Source: Solwaraspora sp. WMMA2065
GTDB taxonomy: Bacteria > Actinomycetota > Actinomycetes > Mycobacteriales > Micromonosporaceae
DNA: 64,000 nt
Assembly (NCBI RefSeq): GCF_030345075.1
Contig: NZ_CP128361.1
Coordinates: 558,001 to 622,000 of the forward strand
Direction of reading: 5' to 3'
The notes beneath the pieces are model-generated. The model had not been told where the DNA came from. It saw nothing but the letters and a program-made list of their open reading frames with translations, and did no database searches. Below are positions 17,874 to 26,658 of the stretch, one piece after another. Position 1 is the first letter of the stretch, and the number at the start of each line of letters is the position of its first letter. The position numbers and the translations under genes were made by a program.

Positions 17874-20800
17874 CTACCGCTGCCGCACCGTCAAGCCCAC
17901 GGGCACCGTCAACACCGGGTACGGGGTCTGCGCCCGCAGTGCCAGCGTGGCGGTGTACCGGCCGGGCCCGTCGACCCCGGTCGCGGCGTTGGCGGTGAAC
18001 CGCAGCGTGACGGCCTTCGACGCGCCCGGCGCCAACGTGAAGCTGGCCGGGCGTACCCGCAGCCAGGGCACCTCGGCCGGCGGTGTGCAGCCGTCCGCCC
18101 CGGACCACTGAGAGATCGACGGCACGGCCGCCCACTGCGGCGACATGCCGCCGATCGCCAGCCCACCGCAGGCGCCGGCACCCCGGGACGCGGCCTGCCC
18201 GGTCGGGGCCAGCTCCTGCCAGGCGTCGGCCACCGGGTCGTACCCGATGGTGTGATCGGTGATCTCCCCGCCGGAGAGCATGCCGCCGGCCAGCACCAGG
18301 CGGCCGGCGGCCACCGAGTACGCCGCGCCGGTCACGTGCTCCGGCATGGCCGCGCGGGCCGACCAGCGGTCGGTGTCCGGGTCGTAGGCGAGGGTGTCGG
18401 CGTAGTCGCCGTCGTGGCTGTACCCGCCCGCGCAGTAGATCCGCTGGTCGATCGCGCCGCAGGCATGCCACGCCACCTCGTGCGGGTAGTCGGCGCGGGC
18501 CCGGAACGTGCCGGTCGCCGGGTCGAACGCGAGCACGTCGGCCGACGCCCGGCACAGGTCGTCCCGGCAGCCGCCGACCAGGTAGATCAGCCCTTCGACG
18601 ACCACCGCCGCGGCCGCCGCCCGGGGGGCGGGGTTGGTCACCCCGGCGAGCTTGCGCCACACCCCGGTCGCCGGGTCGTACACGTCGACCGCCGACTGCG
18701 GCCGGAACTCGGTGTCCCAGCCGCCGAACACGTACACCTCGCCGTCGACCGCCGCCACCGCCGGCTTGCCCCGGTCCCGGGGCAGGTCCGGCAGCCGCTG
18801 CCAGGAGTCGGCGACCAGGTCGTAGGCCCACGCCTGCCGGGTGGTGCCCAGGTGGGTGCCGCCGCCGATCGAGTAGACGATGTTGTCGAGCACCACGGCG
18901 GCGTTGTCGGACAACCCGTCCGGCGCGTCGGCCAGCCGCTGCCACGGCGGCTGCCCGGACAGCGGCGGCGTGGCCGACGCGGCGGGCCGCTGCAGCACCG
19001 TCACCGTCACCGGTGCGGTCCCGGTGTTGCGGACGGTGACTTCGGCGCTGCCGCTGCCGCCGGCCGTCAGTTCCGCCGCGACCGGTGCGCCGGAGACTGC
19101 CAGCTGTCCACTGCGCAGGTCGAAGTCGACCCGCCGGGCACCGCCGGCGATCACCGACGCGGTCCGCTTCCGCTGCTGGTACGGGGCCGCCTCGGCAACG
19201 AACGACCGCTGCTGCCCGGCCCCTCCGGCGAAGAACCAGTAGAACCCGTCCGGCACCGTAGAATCGGCCGGGGTGGCCGCCGACGTGCCGTACTCGTCCG
19301 GGCGCTGCGGGTCGGCGACCCGTGCCCCGACCACCGGCGTCCCGGTGTTCGCGTCGCTGGTGAACCCGGCGATCAGCCCGCCGTCGACCGGCGTGCAGGT
19401 CCGGTCGACGATCGCCACGTCGTCGACCTGCCACCACCAGCTGTACCCGCCCCGGTAACGGAACCGGACCTGCACCTGGTCGGCACCGGCCACCGGGGCC
19501 AGCGGAATCTCCACCAGCTGCGGCCCGCGTACGCTCTCGGTCACCTGAGAGACGTTGACCCATTCGGTGCCGTCGGTCGACACGTCGATCGCGGCGACGT
19601 CGCCGTTGCCGGCGATCCACGCGTCGGTGCGGAACCGCAGCACCGGTGCCGCGATCTGCGAGATGTCGATCATCGGCGTGTGCAGCAGGGTGTCCTGGCT
19701 GCGGCCGACGCCGTGGCCGTCGCTGTCGACGATGGCGAACCCGCCGGTACCGCCGGTCAGGTTGCCCCGCTGGTGGTGGTCGGTGAAGGTCCAGCCGCCG
19801 CCGTCGGTGCGGTCCACGATCGACCAGCCGGCCGGCTCGGCGGCGAAGTCGGCGGCGAACACCGTAGCGCCGGTGTCGGCCGTGTAGCCGGGGGCGGTGC
19901 AGGCGATGTGCGCCGCCACCACCAGGTTCGCCCTTCGGGCCTGGCCGCCGACCGCCACCTCGGTGGTCACCGTCCGGTAGCCGGGGTACAGCGGGGTCAC
20001 CGTCAACTGGTACGTGCCGTGCCGGGGCACCGGTACGGCGTACCGCCCGCTGGTCGGGTCGGTGAAGACCGGGTGGCCGGGGCGGCCGGCGATCTCGATC
20101 CGCGCGTACAGCGGCCAGCCCTGCCCGGAGCCGTCGGTGACCCGACCGGAGAGGGTGACCAGCGGCACCGCGTCGAGGGCGACGTCCTGGACCACCGGCG
20201 CGGAGCCGACCGCCACCGTCAGCGTCCGGGTGGCCCAGCCGAACCCGGACACGGTCAGCGGGTGCGTTCCGGCCGGCAGGTACGTCGCGTACCCGCCGGT
20301 GGGTCCGGTCTGCACACTGCGGCCGGCGACCGTCACGGTCACCCCGGCGACCGGGGAGCCGTCCGCCGCGTCGGTCACCGTGCCGGTCAGCCGGCCGGTC
20401 TGCGCCCGCGGCGCCTGCGCCACCACCTGGTACGCGTCCAGCCGACCCTCGCCGGCCAGGTTGTTGTCCGCCACGGTGCCGCCGCATTCGGTCGCGTCGA
20501 CGTCGATCGCGGTACGGTCCAGCAAGGCGACCGTCGCGTCGTAGTCGTTACGCAGTGCCGGCGCGGCCGACCACAGCAGCGCGATGGTGCCGGCGACGTG
20601 CGGTGCCGCCATCGACGTGCCGTCGGCGGTGCCGTACTGGCTGCCCGGCAGCGCCGAGACGGTGCCCACCCCGGGGGCGGCGATGTCCGGTGTGATGTGG
20701 CCGTCGACCCCGGACGCGCCCCGGCTGGAGAAGCCCGCGATCGTGCCGTCGACGTCGTGCGCGCCGACCGTGTAGACGCTCGGGTAGTCGCCGGGGGAGC

Positions 20801-21902
20801 TGGCGGTGTTGCACGCCGGCCCGTCGTTGCCGGCCGAGAAGACCGGGAAGATCCCGGCCGCCCGCCACGCGGTCACCACCTGCTCGTACCAGGGGTCGGC
20901 CTGGCCACCGCCCCACGAGTTGTTCACGATGTCCGGCCGCAGATCCGGGCGCGGGTTCTCGCCGTTGCGGTCGGTCGGCGCCAGCACCCACTGGCCGGCG
21001 GCCAGCAGCGCCGGGTCGGAGCAGTTGCGGGACTCGCAGCCCTTCGCCGCGATCCACCGCGCCCCCGGCGCCACCCCGATCCGGGTACCGGCGCCGTCGT
21101 CACCGACCATCGTGCCCACGGTGTGGCTGCCGTGCCCCTGGTTGTCGCAGGGCGTCGCGTCCGGGCACACCCCGGACGGGTCGAACCAGTTGTAGTCGTG
21201 GTCGAAGGTGCCGTCACCGAGGCTCCCCCGGTAGCTGGCGACCAGCGCCGGATGGTCGAACTGGACTCCGGTGTCGATGCTGGCAATCACCACGGTGTCG
21301 CCGCGTACGCCGAACTCCGACCAGACCCGGGGCGCGCCGATCTGCTCCACCCCCCACGGGGTCTGCGGATCGTCGGCGGCGGCCGGCTGCGTGACCGGCT
21401 CGATCAGCTCATGGCTGCGCACCGGCTCCACCCGCGCCACCTCCGGCCGGGCGGCGATCGCGTCGACCAGCGCCCGGTCCCCGGTGACCTGCACCGCGTT
21501 GGCGATCCAGAAGCTGGTGTACGGCACCTTGCGCCGGGTCAGGTCGGCGGTCAGCCCCTGTTGGCTGCGCTCGGCGACCTCGGTCAACCGCTCGTACGCG
21601 ACGGTGGAGCGCCGGGCCCGGTCGCTGATCCGGGCTGCGGTGTCCAGGGTGGCCGTCTCCCGCAGGTAGACCATGAAGCTGGTGGTGCCGTCGGCGGCGA
21701 GGTCGGCCAGCAGTTCGGCACTGACCGCCGCCGGGGCGTCGCCGTTGCCGCCGACCGGGGCCGCCGACGCGGCAGGGGCGGCCGTGGTGGCGGCGGTGAC
21801 GCCGAACACGACCGCCAGCGTCGCGGCGACGTACCGGACGATCGCGGCGGCGTACCGGATACCCGCTGGTGGCGGGCCGGTCCGTCCAGGTGGATGGATC
21901 AT
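17874..21902 (-). CDS. Secreted subtilisin-like serine protease with kelch repeats
   Basis: 1342 residues from ATG 21902, with GAGGAG 6 nt upstream and a signal peptide ending near ASAAP (about 48). An inhibitor-I9-like propeptide (about 60-145) precedes the S8 domain with Asp210 (SIDTGVQFDHP), His257 (GHGSHTVGTMVG) and Ser430 (GTSMAAPHVAG). Then come carboxypeptidase-regulatory-like beta-sandwiches (from about 505 and 588), a MAM/immune-inhibitor-like region with WSIVDRTDGGGWTFTD, six or so kelch repeats (about 985-1230; VYVFGGWDTEF, IYLVGGCRDD) and a C-terminal Ig-like domain. Kelch propellers probably bind substrate or wall polymers. It is divergent from an orphan winged-helix regulator. 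All catalytic residues are intact. Confidence 0.93.
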   Translation of the reverse strand: MIHPPGRTGPPPAGIRYAAAIVRYVAATLAVVFGVTAATTAAPAASAAPVGGNGDAPAAVSAELLADLAADGTTSFMVYLRETATLDTAARISDRARRSTVAYERLTEVAERSQQGLTADLTRRKVPYTSFWIANAVQVTGDRALVDAIAARPEVARVEPVRSHELIEPVTQPAAADDPQTPWGVEQIGAPRVWSEFGVRGDTVVIASIDTGVQFDHPALVASYRGSLGDGTFDHDYNWFDPSGVCPDATPCDNQGHGSHTVGTMVGDDGAGTRIGVAPGARWIAAKGCESRNCSDPALLAAGQWVLAPTDRNGENPRPDLRPDIVNNSWGGGQADPWYEQVVTAWRAAGIFPVFSAGNDGPACNTASSPGDYPSVYTVGAHDVDGTIAGFSSRGASGVDGHITPDIAAPGVGTVSALPGSQYGTADGTSMAAPHVAGTIALLWSAAPALRNDYDATVALLDRTAIDVDATECGGTVADNNLAGEGRLDAYQVVAQAPRAQTGRLTGTVTDAADGSPVAGVTVTVAGRSVQTGPTGGYATYLPAGTHPLTVSGFGWATRTLTVAVGSAPVVQDVALDAVPLVTLSGRVTDGSGQGWPLYARIEIAGRPGHPVFTDPTSGRYAVPVPRHGTYQLTVTPLYPGYRTVTTEVAVGGQARRANLVVAAHIACTAPGYTADTGATVFAADFAAEPAGWSIVDRTDGGGWTFTDHHQRGNLTGGTGGFAIVDSDGHGVGRSQDTLLHTPMIDISQIAAPVLRFRTDAWIAGNGDVAAIDVSTDGTEWVNVSQVTESVRGPQLVEIPLAPVAGADQVQVRFRYRGGYSWWWQVDDVAIVDRTCTPVDGGLIAGFTSDANTGTPVVGARVADPQRPDEYGTSAATPADSTVPDGFYWFFAGGAGQQRSFVAEAAPYQQRKRTASVIAGGARRVDFDLRSGQLAVSGAPVAAELTAGGSGSAEVTVRNTGTAPVTVTVLQRPAASATPPLSGQPPWQRLADAPDGLSDNAAVVLDNIVYSIGGGTHLGTTRQAWAYDLVADSWQRLPDLPRDRGKPAVAAVDGEVYVFGGWDTEFRPQSAVDVYDPATGVWRKLAGVTNPAPRAAAAAVVVEGLIYLVGGCRDDLCRASADVLAFDPATGTFRARADYPHEVAWHACGAIDQRIYCAGGYSHDGDYADTLAYDPDTDRWSARAAMPEHVTGAAYSVAAGRLVLAGGMLSGGEITDHTIGYDPVADAWQELAPTGQAASRGAGACGGLAIGGMSPQWAAVPSISQWSGADGCTPPAEVPWLRVRPASFTLAPGASKAVTLRFTANAATGVDGPGRYTATLALRAQTPYPVLTVPVGLTVRQR

Positions 21903-22101
21903 CGTTCTCCTCACAGTGGTGACAGGCGGATCCCGCCTGCCGGCCATGCTCGGGGTCCCGAGGACCAGGTGAAAGCACCAAGGTGGGCAATTGCCGGACA
22001 ATACCGGGACAGCGACTGGTGCTGGGAGGGCTCCCACCAGGCCGTTGACGTCGGGCCTTTCAGCAGGTTGGCTGGCCCGGGAACACACTGGGGGAGATGC
22101 G

Positions 22102-22575
22102 GTGACGGGTGGCGAGGTGCCGTTGGTGGTGTGCGTGTCCACCGACCCGGCGGTACGCGAGCGGTTGGTGTCCCGGGTCGACGACCTCGGCGCCGTACTG
22201 GTCGTCAACAACCTCACCGAGCTGCGGACCATGCTGCTGTCGACGGCGGTGGCCGATGAATTGGCGGTGGCCGACGGGCCGACCCACCTCGGTGACCTGC
22301 TGCTCGATCCGCTCTCCACCGAGGTCACCTGGCGCGGCGAGGCGCTGGCGCTCACCCCGTTGGAGCGGGCGACGCTGCTGCGGCTGGCCAGCCCACCGCT
22401 GCGGCTGTGGACGTATCGGCAGTTGTTCGAGGCGGTCTGGGGCGGCGCCTATCTGGACGACCGGGCCGCGCTGCACGCCACCGTGAAGCGACTGCGGCGC
22501 AAGCTCGCCGCGCTGCCGAACGGGCCACGGGTACGCACCGTCCGAGGGGCCGGCTACCACCTGGTGTCCGGCTGA
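22102..22575 (+). CDS. OmpR-type winged-helix transcriptional regulator with vestigial receiver
   Basis: 157 residues from GTG 22102, with GGGGGAG at 22090-22096. The C-terminal half is a full OmpR/PhoB DNA-binding domain: LTPLERATLLRLASPP, then RLWTYRQLFEAVWG, LHATVKRLRRKLAAL and RTVRGAGYHLV. The N-terminal part (about 1-45) keeps only a first receiver-like strand and lacks the phosphorylated Asp, so it is not controlled by ordinary phosphorelay. It is divergent from the subtilase gene with about 200 nt between them, so control of that protease is a fair guess. Confidence 0.85.
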   Translation: MTGGEVPLVVCVSTDPAVRERLVSRVDDLGAVLVVNNLTELRTMLLSTAVADELAVADGPTHLGDLLLDPLSTEVTWRGEALALTPLERATLLRLASPPLRLWTYRQLFEAVWGGAYLDDRAALHATVKRLRRKLAALPNGPRVRTVRGAGYHLVSG

Positions 22576-22590
22576 ACGGCGTCCTGCGTC

Positions 22591-22992
22591 TCAGCCTGGC
22601 ATCGGTACGTGACGCCCGCCCGTCGGTAGTGTGCAGAGCGGCTCTCCGGAGGCGATGTCGTCGAGCGCGTCGTGGAGTTCGGCGATGCGGCGCTCCGCTT
22701 CGGTGACGAGCGCCCGGGTGAGCTGCTGCCAGTCGGCCTCGGTGGGTTTGGCCGGCAGGGCGGCGAACAGCGCGACGATCTCCTGCACGCTGAGCCCGAC
22801 CCGTTGCGCCACCCGGCAGATCCGCACCACACAGGGGGCGAACTCGTCGTACCGGCGCTGGTTGCCGCTGGTACGGACCGAGGTGAGCAGTCCCTGGCGT
22901 TCGTAGAACCGGATGGCCGAGGTGGCGACTCCGCTGGCTGCCGCGACCTCACCCACGCTCAGGGTCGCCGGGGCGGCGGTGGCGTTGGACAT
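22591..22992 (-). CDS. MerR-family transcriptional regulator
   Basis: 133 residues. The N-terminal winged HTH is typical (LSVGEVAAASGVATSAIRFY, then ERQGLLTSVRTSGNQRRYDE), followed by a coiled-coil dimer helix. The C-terminus has a single Cys (GEPLCTLPTGG), not the four-Cys cluster of SoxR, so it is not an obvious Fe-S sensor. It is divergent from a flavin reductase gene, with a perfect MerR-type palindrome in a 19-bp-spaced promoter between them; the two genes are only 52 nt apart. It most likely activates that promoter by DNA distortion. Confidence 0.9.
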   Translation of the reverse strand: MSNATAAPATLSVGEVAAASGVATSAIRFYERQGLLTSVRTSGNQRRYDEFAPCVVRICRVAQRVGLSVQEIVALFAALPAKPTEADWQQLTRALVTEAERRIAELHDALDDIASGEPLCTLPTGGRHVPMPG

Positions 22993-23006
22993 GGATACAT
23001 CGTCGC

Positions 23007-23037
23007 TTGACTTGAACTATTGTTCAAGTTCTACCGT
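23007..23037 (+). promoter_or_regulatory. MerR-type promoter and operator
   Basis: A -35 TTGACT (23007-23012) and a -10 TACCGT (23032-23037) are 19 bp apart, the over-long spacing typical of MerR-activated promoters. Inside lies the palindrome ACTTGAAC-TATT-GTTCAAGT (23010-23029) with perfect 8-bp arms. The -10 ends only 7 nt before ATG 23045, so the flavin reductase mRNA should be leaderless. Confidence 0.85.
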
Positions 23038-23044
23038 CAGCGGC

Positions 23045-23641
23045 ATGGAAACGGACAACGTCGCCACCCCGGACCGACCGCTGCGGGTCGCAGTGATCGC
23101 GGGCAGCACGCGACCCACCCGGCGGTCACCGGCCATCGCCCAGTGGGTGGCGTCGGACCGCAGCCAGCCGGAGCTCCGCCTGGAAGTGGTCGACCTGGCC
23201 ACCGTCGACCTGCCGATGCTGGGCGAGCCGCTCGCGGCCGTCTTCGGCAGCTACGAGCACGACACCACGCGCCGCTGGGCCGCCGCGATCGCCAGCTACC
23301 ACGCGTACGTCATGGTCGTCCCCGAGTACAACGCCTCCTTCCCTGGCGTACTGAAAAACGCCCTCGACCACCTGTACGCCGAGTGGAACGACAAGCCGGT
23401 GGCCTTCGTCGGCTACGGGATCTCCGGCGGCGGCCGCGCCGTGGCGCAGCTGCGCCAGGTGGCCGAGGAGCTGCGGATGCGCCCAGTGGGAACGTCGCTG
23501 CACCTCTCACCGCACCAGGTCGTCGACGGGCGGTACGCGGCCAGGGCTGGAGACGTCGAGACCCGCGCCCGCATGCTGGCCGAGCTGGCCGGGGCGCTCG
23601 ACGTCACCCGCGCGCCCGCCGCCGACGGGAGCGTCCGATGA
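23045..23641 (+). CDS. NADPH-dependent FMN reductase family protein
   Basis: 198 residues from ATG 23045. The flavodoxin-like fold is seen in LRVAVIAGSTRPTRRSPAIA (phosphate-binding loop), VMVVPEYNASFPGVLKNALD (the conserved PEYN-x-S-x-P-x-LKNA motif) and FVGYGISGGGRAVAQLRQV. It probably reduces FMN or quinones with NADPH in the cytoplasm. It is under the MerR-type promoter upstream and overlaps the next gene by ATGA, so the two are one operon, presumably a response to a xenobiotic or redox stress. Confidence 0.92.
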   Translation: METDNVATPDRPLRVAVIAGSTRPTRRSPAIAQWVASDRSQPELRLEVVDLATVDLPMLGEPLAAVFGSYEHDTTRRWAAAIASYHAYVMVVPEYNASFPGVLKNALDHLYAEWNDKPVAFVGYGISGGGRAVAQLRQVAEELRMRPVGTSLHLSPHQVVDGRYAARAGDVETRARMLAELAGALDVTRAPAADGSVR

Positions 23642-24891
23642 GCGCCGACGCTCCGGCGGCGGTCCTCGACTGGCTGTCCACCCACGCCCGACCGATGCGA
23701 CCGTACGGCGACACCCCGTGGCGGGACGTCGTGACCGACCTCGCCGACGCCCTTCTGCCGAGCCGGGCAGACCACGATGTGCATGCCGCGCCGACCGTCA
23801 TCGGCCTCGCGCCGACGACCCGGGAGAGCGCCGAGGTCAGCGAGCTGCAGGTCGACCTGCTCCAGGCGTTGGTGACCCGAGGCGTGCGTACCGTCGTCAT
23901 CCAGGACACCACCGAGATCGGTGCACGGCTCGACCGGTGGGCCAGGACCGGGGAGACGTCAGATACCGGTCCCGAGGCGATCCTGGCCGACGCATGGGGG
24001 CCGTGGCGCACCGAGTCGCTGCGCCACGCGCTGCTCTGGTTGCGCGCCCACAACGCCAACCACCCGGCCGATCCCGTGGAGATTCGTGGGATCGTCCGCC
24101 CCACTGCGGTGCCCGCCGACTACGACCGGGTCCTCGCCCTGACAGCGGGCACCCGCGACCACGAGCGGATATCGGCGCTCCTGGCGACGATCCGGGTCGC
24201 GCACGACGGCGGCGAACACGTCGAACGCGCCCACGGCAGGTGGACCGGCGCGCCCTTCGTCGACCTGGCCCGGCAGGCCCGTACCGCGACGGCGGAGGTG
24301 CTCGAACCCGGCTCCGACGCCGCGGCCCGGGCGCTCGCGGCGCTCGACCGCATCGTGCGATTCCACGCCACCTCCCTCAGCCAGGGCCACGACGGCGACG
24401 ACGAAGAGACGGCCGCCGCAGACCAGCTCGTCGAACACCTGCGGGCCACCGGCCGGCGAGCCGTTGTCTGGGACGGGATCGGTCACCTTGCCGCCCGGGG
24501 GACCAGCTTCGGCTCCCGACTCCGCGCACATCTCGGGACGGGCTACCGCTGCCTGCTGACCACCTTCGGGTCCGGCCGCATCCGGGACCTGCGCCTGCCG
24601 GCACCCCGCCCCGGCAGCCTGGACCAGACCCTCGACCACGTCGCGGCCAGGCTGGGCACGGGGTACGCGGTCAACCTGACCGCCGCCCCGAAACCCGACG
24701 CGGTCGGGCAGTGGCTGGCCGGCCGGCACGCCGTACGAGTCATCTCGGGCATGTACCACCCCGATGAGGACGAACGGCACTACTTCGCGCTCGACGACCT
24801 CGGCGGATCCGTGGAAGTCCTGCTGCACTTGCCGACCGTCAGCCCGGTCAGGTACATCGAGCATCCAGAGCCGGACGTACATGCCGGGTGA
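23638..24891 (+). CDS. Erythromycin esterase-like protein with altered active site
   Basis: 417 residues, starting inside the ATGA overlap with the flavin reductase. Length and overall motif order fit the erythromycin esterase (Ere) superfamily: an N-terminal GLAPTTRESAEVSEL segment, a TVVIQDTTEIGARLDRW strand, and WDGIGHLAARGTSFGSRLRA near residue 280. Known Ere enzymes carry GE-x-THG in the first segment and AHNGH in the last. Here these read GLAPTTRE and DGIGH, so the usual catalytic Glu and His look lost. It may be a non-hydrolytic homologue or use different residues. Co-regulation by MerR suggests a detoxification role. Confidence 0.75.
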   Translation: MSADAPAAVLDWLSTHARPMRPYGDTPWRDVVTDLADALLPSRADHDVHAAPTVIGLAPTTRESAEVSELQVDLLQALVTRGVRTVVIQDTTEIGARLDRWARTGETSDTGPEAILADAWGPWRTESLRHALLWLRAHNANHPADPVEIRGIVRPTAVPADYDRVLALTAGTRDHERISALLATIRVAHDGGEHVERAHGRWTGAPFVDLARQARTATAEVLEPGSDAAARALAALDRIVRFHATSLSQGHDGDDEETAAADQLVEHLRATGRRAVVWDGIGHLAARGTSFGSRLRAHLGTGYRCLLTTFGSGRIRDLRLPAPRPGSLDQTLDHVAARLGTGYAVNLTAAPKPDAVGQWLAGRHAVRVISGMYHPDEDERHYFALDDLGGSVEVLLHLPTVSPVRYIEHPEPDVHAG

Positions 24892-24959
24892 CACGCCGGC
24901 AGCCATCGCCGGACTCCTCCGTACGGTGAAGCAGCACCGACGTGAGCGATAATGGCGGC

Positions 24960-25283
24960 ATGGCACAAGCGCGGGTGCTGTACGAGGATGGCCGGCCGTA
25001 CACCGTGCCGGACTCGCTGGAGGAGCTGGCCGGACCAACCGGGGGTGTGGTCGAGCTGCCGTTGCGCCTGGACTGGTCTGAGCAGGGCCGTTACGACCTG
25101 TCCGACGATCGCCAGCGCAACCTTATGTACGAGCGGGTGATCCGGGAGTCGATGCGGGTCGAGGATCTCCGCGCCTTCGTCCATGGTCCGACCCTGGCCA
25201 GGGTGTGGCGCCAGCTGTGGCTGCCAACCAAGGTCCGGACGCTGTGGGAGTCTCGTTTCCCGAATCTCCCCAGGGCAGCATGA
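24960..25283 (+). CDS. Small partner protein of an AbiEii-type nucleotidyltransferase
   Basis: 107 residues from ATG 24960; GATAAT at 24948-24953 ends 6 nt upstream, a leaderless pattern (GTG 24942 is an alternative). No HTH is evident, unlike AbiEi antitoxins. The sequence (VLYEDGRPYTVPDSLEELAG, then RNLMYERVIRESMRVEDLRA) matches a small hypothetical family that I associate with AbiEii genes in actinobacteria. It ends 6 nt before that gene, so the two form a bicistron. It could be the antitoxin or regulator; this is inferred from position. Confidence 0.65.
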   Translation: MAQARVLYEDGRPYTVPDSLEELAGPTGGVVELPLRLDWSEQGRYDLSDDRQRNLMYERVIRESMRVEDLRAFVHGPTLARVWRQLWLPTKVRTLWESRFPNLPRAA

Positions 25284-25289
25284 GCCGTG

Positions 25290-25940
25290 ATGGACCCGTT
25301 TCACCAGCGACTGGCTCGGGTCGCGTTGAAGGCTGCAGCCGAGTACGGGTTCTGCCTGGCCGGTGGGTACGCGGTGCAGGCGCACGGCTTCGTGGACCGG
25401 GTCTCCAAGGACGTGGACCTGTTCACCACCATGGCGGCAGTGTCTGACTTCCCGGCAGCTCAGGCCGCCGTGGTGGCGGCGCTCCGTGCCGATGTTCTGG
25501 ACGTCGCCGTGGAGCGGAAGGGAGCCTCATTCGCCCGACTGGCGGTGGCGGACCCGGCCACGGGCAGCGCCAGCACGGTAGAACTTGGTGTCGACTGGCG
25601 GGCGTACCCGCCGGTCCAGCTCGCGATCGGCCCGGTCCTGCATCCCGCCGACGCGGTGGCGAACAAGCTGTGTGCTCTGTTCGGTCGGGCGGAGGTCCGT
25701 GACTACATCGACGTACACGGGGTCATTCAAGATGGCCGCTTCACCACCGGCGAGCTACTGCAGCTGGCGGCCGATCACGATCCTGGGTTCGACCCGTCGA
25801 TCTTCGCGGGGGCGCTACGCGCGGTACGGCGATTTCCTGACTCCGCCTACGAACCGTACAAGCTCACCGCCGACCAGGTCGACGCGCTGCACGCGCGGCT
25901 GCTCACTTGGGCCGATGAGGTGGAAGGTGCCGGTCAGTAG
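25290..25940 (+). CDS. AbiEii/AbiGii-type nucleotidyltransferase (possible toxin)
   Basis: 216 residues from ATG 25290 (GTG 25287 just before is possible). A minimal nucleotidyltransferase signature is present: FCLAGGYAVQAHG followed by RVSKDVDLFTT, giving the GG/S and paired Asp metal ligands, with a later acidic residue in STVELGVDW. The downstream LHPADAVANKLCALFGRAEVRDYIDVHGV stretch, here split across strands and helices, is typical of AbiEii-like proteins that act as toxins or phage-abortive-infection factors. Start of an accessory region. Function as a toxin is inferred from family and the paired upstream gene. Confidence 0.8.
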   Translation: MDPFHQRLARVALKAAAEYGFCLAGGYAVQAHGFVDRVSKDVDLFTTMAAVSDFPAAQAAVVAALRADVLDVAVERKGASFARLAVADPATGSASTVELGVDWRAYPPVQLAIGPVLHPADAVANKLCALFGRAEVRDYIDVHGVIQDGRFTTGELLQLAADHDPGFDPSIFAGALRAVRRFPDSAYEPYKLTADQVDALHARLLTWADEVEGAGQ

Positions 25941-26658
25941 CGGCGGACAGAACTCGGCGACGGTCCTCCGGCCACTTGGGGGAGGACCAGTGTGTGTTCT
26001 CCTGCTCCCGGGCGCGGCTGAGCGTGTCGGCAATGCGGCGCGGATCTCCCGGTCTTATCCGTGTTTGATCAAGCCAGACCAGATTGCATCTACATTTCCT
26101 CAACACCTGGACGGCCGACGGCTGATTTGTCCGCACGTCAGCAGGTGGCACTTCGATCTCTACGGCTTTCAATCCGGCGCGGTTCTCGTGTGCTTGGGGA
26201 CCGTGTCCGAAATGTCGGGCGGTCTGACCTGGGCAAACGGGGGGTCTGGAGGACAACCTCCTGTTGATCATGATCTTGGTGGCAGCTTAGATGATCTTCG
26301 TATGGCGAATCTTCGCAGCTCGGGGGCGGTTTGGGATCTTTCCGCCAACCTCCCCCGGATCCCGGGCGTGTCGGAGGTTGCCGCAATCGACATTTCACCA
26401 CAACTCCGGCACCTAATCTTGCGTACATCTATGTGCTGTCTGTCCTCAACGGATGCTGTTGGGCTCGGCGTAGCGATCTCTCCTCCGTCCGGCATCTACC
26501 GACAGGTCGATGTGGAAATCCTCGCTTACGCGGTTGGCTCCGGCAAGGGGAACAGTGGTTTGTTGTGCGCCTGCTGCGGTAAGCCGAGCGGGATTTGACC
26601 GTGGCCACCTCCACTACCTCGGTGGCGGTCTGGCAAGTGTCGCGGGAGGGCGGTGAGG
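25941..26658. other. Non-coding, more A+T-rich accessory DNA
   Basis: About 718 nt with visibly more A and T than the flanks and no convincing gene. Open frames on both strands here (for example 25903-26271 minus) show no recognisable domain, no ribosome site and no typical third-position G/C bias. It probably is foreign or decayed DNA between the AbiEii pair and the GntR pair. Confidence 0.5.

Noticed and set aside
17745-22259. 1504-codon plus-strand open frame antisense to the subtilase
   Set aside because: Arg/Gly/Pro-rich with no domain; it is the mirror of a GC-rich gene with clear S8 and kelch motifs on the minus strand.
25903-26271. 122-codon minus-strand ORF in the A+T-rich stretch
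   Set aside because: No ribosome site, no domain, composition unlike genes here, and it overlaps the end of the AbiEii gene.
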